The notes beneath the pieces were generated by a model, which saw nothing but the letters and a program-made list of their open reading frames with translations, did not search any database and was not told where the DNA came from. This document shows positions 6,671 through 10,593 of a stretch of 10,593 bases of DNA, in pieces. Every line of letters starts with the position of its first letter. The stretch's first letter is position 1. The DNA is from Thermoplasmata archaeon (GTDB taxonomy: Archaea; Thermoplasmatota; Thermoplasmata; Thermoplasmatales; Thermoplasmataceae). A program made the position numbers and the translations under genes. The stretch is taken from positions 1-10,593 of the forward strand of contig JAJZIN010000021.1 in NCBI GenBank assembly GCA_021810575.1, given 5' to 3'.

Positions 6671-7435
6671 TTGATAGGAATAATCGGAGGCAGTGGCCTC
6701 TACAATCTTATAACAATTGAAGAAAGCAAAATGATTGACACTCCATTTGGAATACCATCTTCGGAAATAGAAATAGGAGATTTCAATGGGAAGAAAGTTG
6801 CTTTCCTACCAAGACATGGAAAGAAACACAATATACCACCTCATATGGTGAATTACAGGGCAAATATATGGGCCCTTCACAGTATCGGTTGTGATGAAAT
6901 ACTCGGGATAAATGCAGTAGGTTCCCTCAAGGAGGAACTAAAGCCAGGTGACGTTGTCATTCCGGATCAATACATAGATTTTACAAAAAATAGAAAGTTG
7001 ACTTTCTATGATGGACCTGAGGTTATTCATATATCGTCGGCAGATCCATTTTGCCCGAGAATCAATAAAGAATTGAGTTCAGTATCCCATAAACATGGGG
7101 ATACTCACGATTCTGGAACATATGTGGTAATAGAGGGTCCAAGATTCTCTACCAGAGCTGAATCAAAAATGTTCAGACAATTTGGAGACATAATAGGAAT
7201 GACTCTTGTTCCAGAGATTAATCTTGCCGATGAACTTGGCATGTGTTATTCTCTAATTGCTAATGTTACAGATTATGATGTATGGTCTGATAAACCTGTA
7301 GAAGCATCAGAAGTTATTAAGATCCTTAAAGAAAATGAGGAAAAAACACAGAAAATTATTGCAGATTTTCTGAAAATACATTCAGAAGAAAGAACATGTG
7401 AATGCAAGAATAGACTTGAAAACGCGAGGTTATAA
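6671..7435 (+). CDS. mtnP: S-methyl-5'-thioadenosine phosphorylase (TTG start)
   Basis: This enzyme cleaves methylthioadenosine with phosphate to adenine and methylthioribose-1-phosphate, salvaging the by-product of polyamine synthesis in the cytoplasm. At 254 aa it belongs to the trimeric PNP/MTAP class. N-terminal GGSGLY (6-11) and LPRHGKKH (R48, H49, G50) form the phosphate site. [25 protein letters not shown] and MTLVPE (177-182) follow the family. TDYDVW puts Asp201 and Asp203 at the base-binding site, which in this family marks 6-aminopurine (MTA/adenosine) over guanosine/inosine substrates. The tail TCEC (Cys243, Cys245) is a CxC motif like that of Sulfolobus MTAP II and Pyrococcus PNP, where it contributes to heat-stable disulfides; Cys128 and Cys192 are candidates for another pair. 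The TTG start is fixed by its Shine-Dalgarno. It lies 2 nt before the beta-CASP nuclease gene, in one operon. Confidence 0.94.
   Translation: MIGIIGGSGLYNLITIEESKMIDTPFGIPSSEIEIGDFNGKKVAFLPRHGKKHNIPPHMVNYRANIWALHSIGCDEILGINAVGSLKEELKPGDVVIPDQYIDFTKNRKLTFYDGPEVIHISSADPFCPRINKELSSVSHKHGDTHDSGTYVVIEGPRFSTRAESKMFRQFGDIIGMTLVPEINLADELGMCYSLIANVTDYDVWSDKPVEASEVIKILKENEEKTQKIIADFLKIHSEERTCECKNRLENARL
7426..7430 (+). promoter_or_regulatory. Shine-Dalgarno site for the beta-CASP nuclease
   Basis: GAGGT in the last codons of MTA phosphorylase lies seven bases before TTG 7438 but sixteen before the next in-frame ATG (7447). Spacing therefore favours the TTG start, although the family's conserved sequence begins only at the ATG. 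Confidence 0.45.
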
Positions 7436-7437
7436 AT

Positions 7438-8667
7438 TTGTTAAAAATGAAATTTTTAGGAGGAGCAGAAGAAGTAGGTAGGCTAGGAATAATAATCAAT
7501 ATGGATGATAAGGTTTTTCAGGTGGATTATGGAGTAATTCCAGAAAAACCACCACTATTTCCATTGCCACCAGAAAAGATTGATGGACTTTTTGTTACAC
7601 ACTCACATCTGGATCATATAGGTGCATTACCTATGTATTACCAGAATGATGGTGTGGATATTTTTGCAACAGAAATGACATCAAACACAGCGAGGCCAAT
7701 GCTTAACGATTCCATCAAGATAACTGCCATAGAAGGCTACGTGGAGAGATTCAATCGTGAGGATGTAGAAAAGATGTACACATTCATGAATCAGACAAAA
7801 TACAACGAGAAGATAGTTCTTGATGAAGTGAATGTCACACCATATTCCGCAGGACATATACCCGGTTCAACAATGTGGAAATTTGAGAATTCTGATGAGG
7901 TAATGGTTACCGGTGACCTGTATACAGGAGATTCAAAACTCTTAACAGGAGCAAAGCCGAGGAAGATAAGGAATCTTGTAATTGAGAGTACATACGCCGG
8001 TAAGAATCACGAAGACAGAGAGGAAGTTAGAAAAAGATTGAGAGAAAGAGTATCTGAAATTGTAGAACATGGTGGAAAAGTAATACTTCCTTCATTTGCA
8101 ATGGGAAGAATGCAGGAACTTATAATGTCCCTCTCTGACCTGCCTTACAAGATTGCAACAGATGGAATGGGCAACCTGATAACAAGCATTTATCTGAATA
8201 CTCCCGGATACCTTAGATCTGACAGGGAATTCAGAAAATCTCTGTCCAGCGTAAAGGCGATAAGAGGCAAGAGGATGAGGGAGAACATAGATTCTGCAGA
8301 TGTAATCATTTCCACATCAGGCATGCTGGATGGTGGACCAGCACTCTCATACATAGAAAAGTATGTGCATGATGACAAAAGTGCCATTTTCATGACGGGA
8401 TACCAGGTAGAGGGAACAAACGGCAGGAACCTTATGGAAAAAGGAACACTGAATCTATCGGGAGTAGAAGTAAAGCCTGATATGGCAGTGGAATTTTTCG
8501 ACATGTCCGCTCACGCCGGTCACGATGAACTGGTCTCATTCATAAAGGGATGCCAGCCAGAGAACGTGATTCTATGTCATGGAGATCAGAGAGAGGCCAT
8601 TGTGGATGATCTCGGGAATTACAACGTGATACTGCCATACAATGGAAAGGAATTCACAATAGACTGA
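7438..8667 (+). CDS. CPSF-type beta-CASP ribonuclease, aCPSF2-like
   Basis: This 409-aa zinc-dependent RNase combines a metallo-beta-lactamase fold with an inserted beta-CASP domain, the fold of eukaryotic mRNA 3'-end cleavage factor CPSF73. Seen in order: KFLGGAEEVGR; HSHLDH (His55, His57, Asp59, His60); His140 in AGHIPGS; Asp160 in TGDLYTG; beta-CASP motif A with Glu183 in ESTY; SGMLDGGPALSYI; motif B with His359 in SAHAGHDEL; motif C with His381 in LCHGD. A histidine in motif C marks RNA- rather than DNA-directed members. All metal ligands are present, so it should be active. It lacks the N-terminal KH domains of the termination factor aCPSF1/FttA and looks like CPSF rather than RNase J, so I call it aCPSF2-like; whether it acts as endo- or 5' exonuclease cannot be read. 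TTG 7438 is the chosen start; ATG 7447 would remove three residues. Second gene of the MTA phosphorylase operon. Confidence 0.93.
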   Translation: MLKMKFLGGAEEVGRLGIIINMDDKVFQVDYGVIPEKPPLFPLPPEKIDGLFVTHSHLDHIGALPMYYQNDGVDIFATEMTSNTARPMLNDSIKITAIEGYVERFNREDVEKMYTFMNQTKYNEKIVLDEVNVTPYSAGHIPGSTMWKFENSDEVMVTGDLYTGDSKLLTGAKPRKIRNLVIESTYAGKNHEDREEVRKRLRERVSEIVEHGGKVILPSFAMGRMQELIMSLSDLPYKIATDGMGNLITSIYLNTPGYLRSDREFRKSLSSVKAIRGKRMRENIDSADVIISTSGMLDGGPALSYIEKYVHDDKSAIFMTGYQVEGTNGRNLMEKGTLNLSGVEVKPDMAVEFFDMSAHAGHDELVSFIKGCQPENVILCHGDQREAIVDDLGNYNVILPYNGKEFTID

Positions 8668-8686
8668 AAAATATACTCTCTTCTCT

Positions 8687-9289
8687 TCATCCTAAAAGTG
8701 CTGTTACTGCAGTAATCATGAACTGTATCGCAAAAGCAGCAACAAAAAGACCGAAAATCCTGGTAATTGCTTTCATGGACTTATCGCCAAGTGCTTTTGA
8801 TATTGGTGTGGCAAAGGAAAATAGGACGAGAACAACCACGAATATGATAACGACAGAAATAATGGTATAGCCCATGGAAACATAACTTTTTCTTGCCAGT
8901 ATTATAACAAGGGAAATTGCACCAGGGCCAGCCAGTAATGGTGTTGCAAACGGAACAATTCCAAGGTCCGGGTTCTTGAAGGTCTTGCCCGTTGATTTCG
9001 GGCGATCTCCCTCTCTTACCATTTCAATTCCCATTATCAGTAGAATGATCCCTCCTGCAATCTCTATGGCGTTGATTGATATTCCCATTAGAGATAATAC
9101 ATAATAACCGGCCACAGTAAAAAATACAAGTATCAGGCTTCCATAGATGAAAGCATCCTTGGCAGCAGTCCTTTTTTCCTGCTCAGAATAATCTGATGTC
9201 ATGGTAAGGAAAAGGGCCATGGTCCCAAAGGGATCTATTACTATAAAAAGGGGAAAAAATACATCAACGAAAGATACTCCCAGGGACAT
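8687..9289 (-). CDS. MarC/YhgN family integral membrane protein
   Basis: This 200-aa protein has six predicted membrane segments (about residues 7-28, 44-66, 73-91, 110-131, 138-158, 174-198). It carries the MarC family marks IDPFG (18-22) near the first segment and PLLAGPGAIS (117-126) at the fourth. Bacterial MarC was once linked to multiple antibiotic resistance but that role was not upheld; the transported substrate, if any, is unknown, so no function should be assumed. The start ATG 9289 is about 23 nt from a TATA box, which suits a leaderless mRNA; GTG 9295 just upstream is in frame and would add two residues. It converges on the beta-CASP gene with only 19 nt between the stop codons and diverges from the sulfosugar synthase gene. 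After its stop the transcript reads into a run of five U, a weak terminator at best. Its neighbours do not suggest a job. Confidence 0.92.
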   Translation of the reverse strand: MSLGVSFVDVFFPLFIVIDPFGTMALFLTMTSDYSEQEKRTAAKDAFIYGSLILVFFTVAGYYVLSLMGISINAIEIAGGIILLIMGIEMVREGDRPKSTGKTFKNPDLGIVPFATPLLAGPGAISLVIILARKSYVSMGYTIISVVIIFVVVLVLFSFATPISKALGDKSMKAITRIFGLFVAAFAIQFMITAVTALLG

Positions 9290-9303
9290 GTTCACCGATT
9301 GTA

Positions 9304-9325
9304 TTTAAATATAATACTTTTTCAT
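9304..9325 (-). promoter_or_regulatory. MarC-family gene promoter (BRE + TATA)
   Basis: On the minus strand ATGAAAAAG is followed by TATTATATTTAAA, with the TATA part centred about 23 nt before ATG 9289. This predicts a leaderless transcript. Confidence 0.5.
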
Positions 9326-9377
9326 AAATATACATTTTTGACGATTAATAACTTTATCCCGATCATTAATCAATTGG

Positions 9378-9390
9378 AATATATTATAAC
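9378..9390 (+). promoter_or_regulatory. Promoter of UDP-sulfoquinovose synthase gene
   Basis: GAATATATTATAA is centred about 30 nt before ATG 9414, which leaves at most a few leader bases, and no Shine-Dalgarno is present. The 124-nt gap 9290-9413 carries this promoter, the divergent MarC promoter and the inverted repeat GATTAAT/ATTAATC (9343-9349 and 9365-9371) between them. Confidence 0.5.
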
Positions 9391-9413
9391 GAGGATTAAC
9401 TTTCCCTAAAATA

Positions 9414-10583
9414 ATGAAAGTCGCAATACTTGGAATTGACGGTTACATAGGATGGCCACTGGCCATGAGGCTCAAGAGCAGGGGACATGAGGTCATAGGC
9501 GTTGATTCACTTTACACAAGAAGGAGAGTTTCAGAGGTACATTCTGATTCAGTCACGCCAATATCATCGATGGAAGATAGGATCAAAACAGCAGAAGAAA
9601 AGGGGCTTGGAAAAATAAAATTCTATAAGGGAGATGTGAACGATCCTGATTTTCTTTACAGGGTTGTCAGCGAAACAAAACCCGATGCTTTCGTGCACCT
9701 AGCCGAGCAGAGATCTGCCCCATACTCAATGATCGGACTGTCACAGGCAAGGGAGACGTTGATGCAGAACATGGGTGGAACACTAAACCTGGTTTATGCG
9801 ATGAAGGATATTGTACCCAAAGCCCATCTGCTGAAGCTAGGAACCATGGGTGAATACGGAACACCGAATATTGATATTCCTGAGGGATTCTTCAATGTAA
9901 AGTACAACGGCAGGGAAGATTATCTTCCATTTCCCAAGTTTGCCGGCTCCTGGTACCACTGGAGCAAGGTGCATGATACAAACAACCTGATGTTTGCAAA
10001 CAGGGTGTGGAAGCTGAAGATAACAGATGTGATGCAGGGTGTGGTGTACGGGACGCAGACCAGTGAGATCAAAAAGTATGATCTCCATACAAGATTTGAT
10101 ATTGATGAGGTATGGGGTACAGCACTGAACAGGTTCTGCACACAGGCTGTTCTGGGTTATCCTCTAACGGCATACGGAAAGGGGAATCAGAGGAGGGGAT
10201 TTCTTTCACTTGAGGACAGCATTTCATGCCTCACACTGGGCATTGAGAAGGAGCCTGCAGATGGTGAGTACAGGGTATACAACCAGTTTGACGAGCACTA
10301 TTCCATCAACGAACTGACTGAACTTGTGAGCAGGAGGGCAAAGGCATTATTTGACAGGGATGTTGAAATAAAGCATTATCCCAATCCAAGGGTCGAAAAG
10401 GAGGATCACTATTACAATCCTGAACATAAAAAACTGAAAGAGCTTGGATATAAACCTGGCAGAAGCCTTCCTGAGGATATAGACACAATACTGAAGGATG
10501 TAGAGAAGTTCAAGGAAAAAGCAGAAAGCCTCAGAAGTGTAATCGAACCAAAAACAGTATGGGAAAAGAGCAAGGGAAACTAA
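9414..10583 (+). CDS. UDP-sulfoquinovose synthase (SQD1/SqdB/Agl3 family)
   Basis: This NAD-dependent extended short-chain dehydrogenase turns UDP-glucose and sulfite into UDP-sulfoquinovose, donor of 6-sulfoquinovose for plant and bacterial sulfolipid and, through Agl3, for Sulfolobus N-glycans. At 389 aa it has GIDGYIGWPLA (7-17), the NAD loop in the form special to this family. Catalytic residues Thr144 (GTMGEYGTPNIDIPEG), Tyr181 and Lys185 (YHWSK) fall within one residue of their places in plant SQD1. RFDIDEVWGTALNRFC and GKGNQRRGF also follow SQD1 closely, so this is not a plain UDP-glucose 4-epimerase. It stands alone, with a TATA box about 30 nt upstream and no Shine-Dalgarno; no glycosyltransferase or sulfite-forming gene is in view. 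In Thermoplasma the surface N-glycan is reported to hold a 6-C-sulfosugar, so glycoprotein decoration is the likeliest use (inference). I am confident of the family; the sugar finally made is less certain. Confidence 0.93.
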   Translation: MKVAILGIDGYIGWPLAMRLKSRGHEVIGVDSLYTRRRVSEVHSDSVTPISSMEDRIKTAEEKGLGKIKFYKGDVNDPDFLYRVVSETKPDAFVHLAEQRSAPYSMIGLSQARETLMQNMGGTLNLVYAMKDIVPKAHLLKLGTMGEYGTPNIDIPEGFFNVKYNGREDYLPFPKFAGSWYHWSKVHDTNNLMFANRVWKLKITDVMQGVVYGTQTSEIKKYDLHTRFDIDEVWGTALNRFCTQAVLGYPLTAYGKGNQRRGFLSLEDSISCLTLGIEKEPADGEYRVYNQFDEHYSINELTELVSRRAKALFDRDVEIKHYPNPRVEKEDHYYNPEHKKLKELGYKPGRSLPEDIDTILKDVEKFKEKAESLRSVIEPKTVWEKSKGN

Positions 10584-10593
10584 ATTTGTTCAT

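Noticed and set aside
8668..8686. Possible bidirectional terminator between the beta-CASP and MarC genes
   Set aside because: The 19-nt gap has only a pyrimidine-rich stretch on one strand and a run of five T on the other, too weak to call a terminator.

Overview
The window is an ordinary, gene-dense archaeal chromosome segment of about 40% G+C (estimated by eye). It most resembles a thermoacidophilic euryarchaeon of the Thermoplasmatales type, although the exact genus cannot be read from the sequence. The archaeal assignment rests on a sliding-clamp PCNA, a three-OB-fold zinc RPA with its RPA-associated partner, a CPSF-type beta-CASP nuclease (aCPSF2 type), an MTA phosphorylase with a C-terminal CxC tail, and TATA/BRE promoters about 23-30 nt ahead of start codons. 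The Thermoplasmatales placement is inference from gene content and from the mix of leaderless genes with Shine-Dalgarno sites inside operons.

Layout. Bases 1-712 (minus) are most of a PCNA gene, cut at its C-terminal end by the window edge. Diverging from it is a 299-residue protein I do not recognise (832-1731, plus). It is followed by gcvPA and gcvPB (1784-4536, plus), which overlap by 4 nt and encode the two subunits of the glycine-cleavage P-protein. Converging on gcvPB with a single base between the stop codons is a two-gene minus-strand operon (6447 down to 4538): RPA, then the RPA-associated protein. Diverging from RPA is a second two-gene operon (6671-8667, plus): MTA phosphorylase, then a beta-CASP RNase of the aCPSF2 type, 2 nt apart. 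A MarC-family membrane protein (8687-9289, minus) converges on it. A UDP-sulfoquinovose synthase (9414-10583, plus) closes the window.

How the genes relate. PCNA, RPA and the RPA partner belong to DNA replication and repair. gcvPA/gcvPB decarboxylate glycine and feed C1 units to folate or pterin; the T and H proteins are not here. MTA phosphorylase recycles methylthioadenosine from polyamine synthesis, and its operon partner processes RNA. UDP-sulfoquinovose synthase makes the sulfonated sugar nucleotide used for surface glycans or lipids.

No tRNA, rRNA, CRISPR array, insertion sequence or phage signature was seen, and no gap between genes exceeds 300 bases. I found no clear new multi-gene system. 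The best leads are the unrecognised 299-residue protein, a perfect 13-bp inverted repeat abutting the gcvP TATA box, a UBA-like segment in the RPA-associated protein, and the isolated sulfosugar gene.
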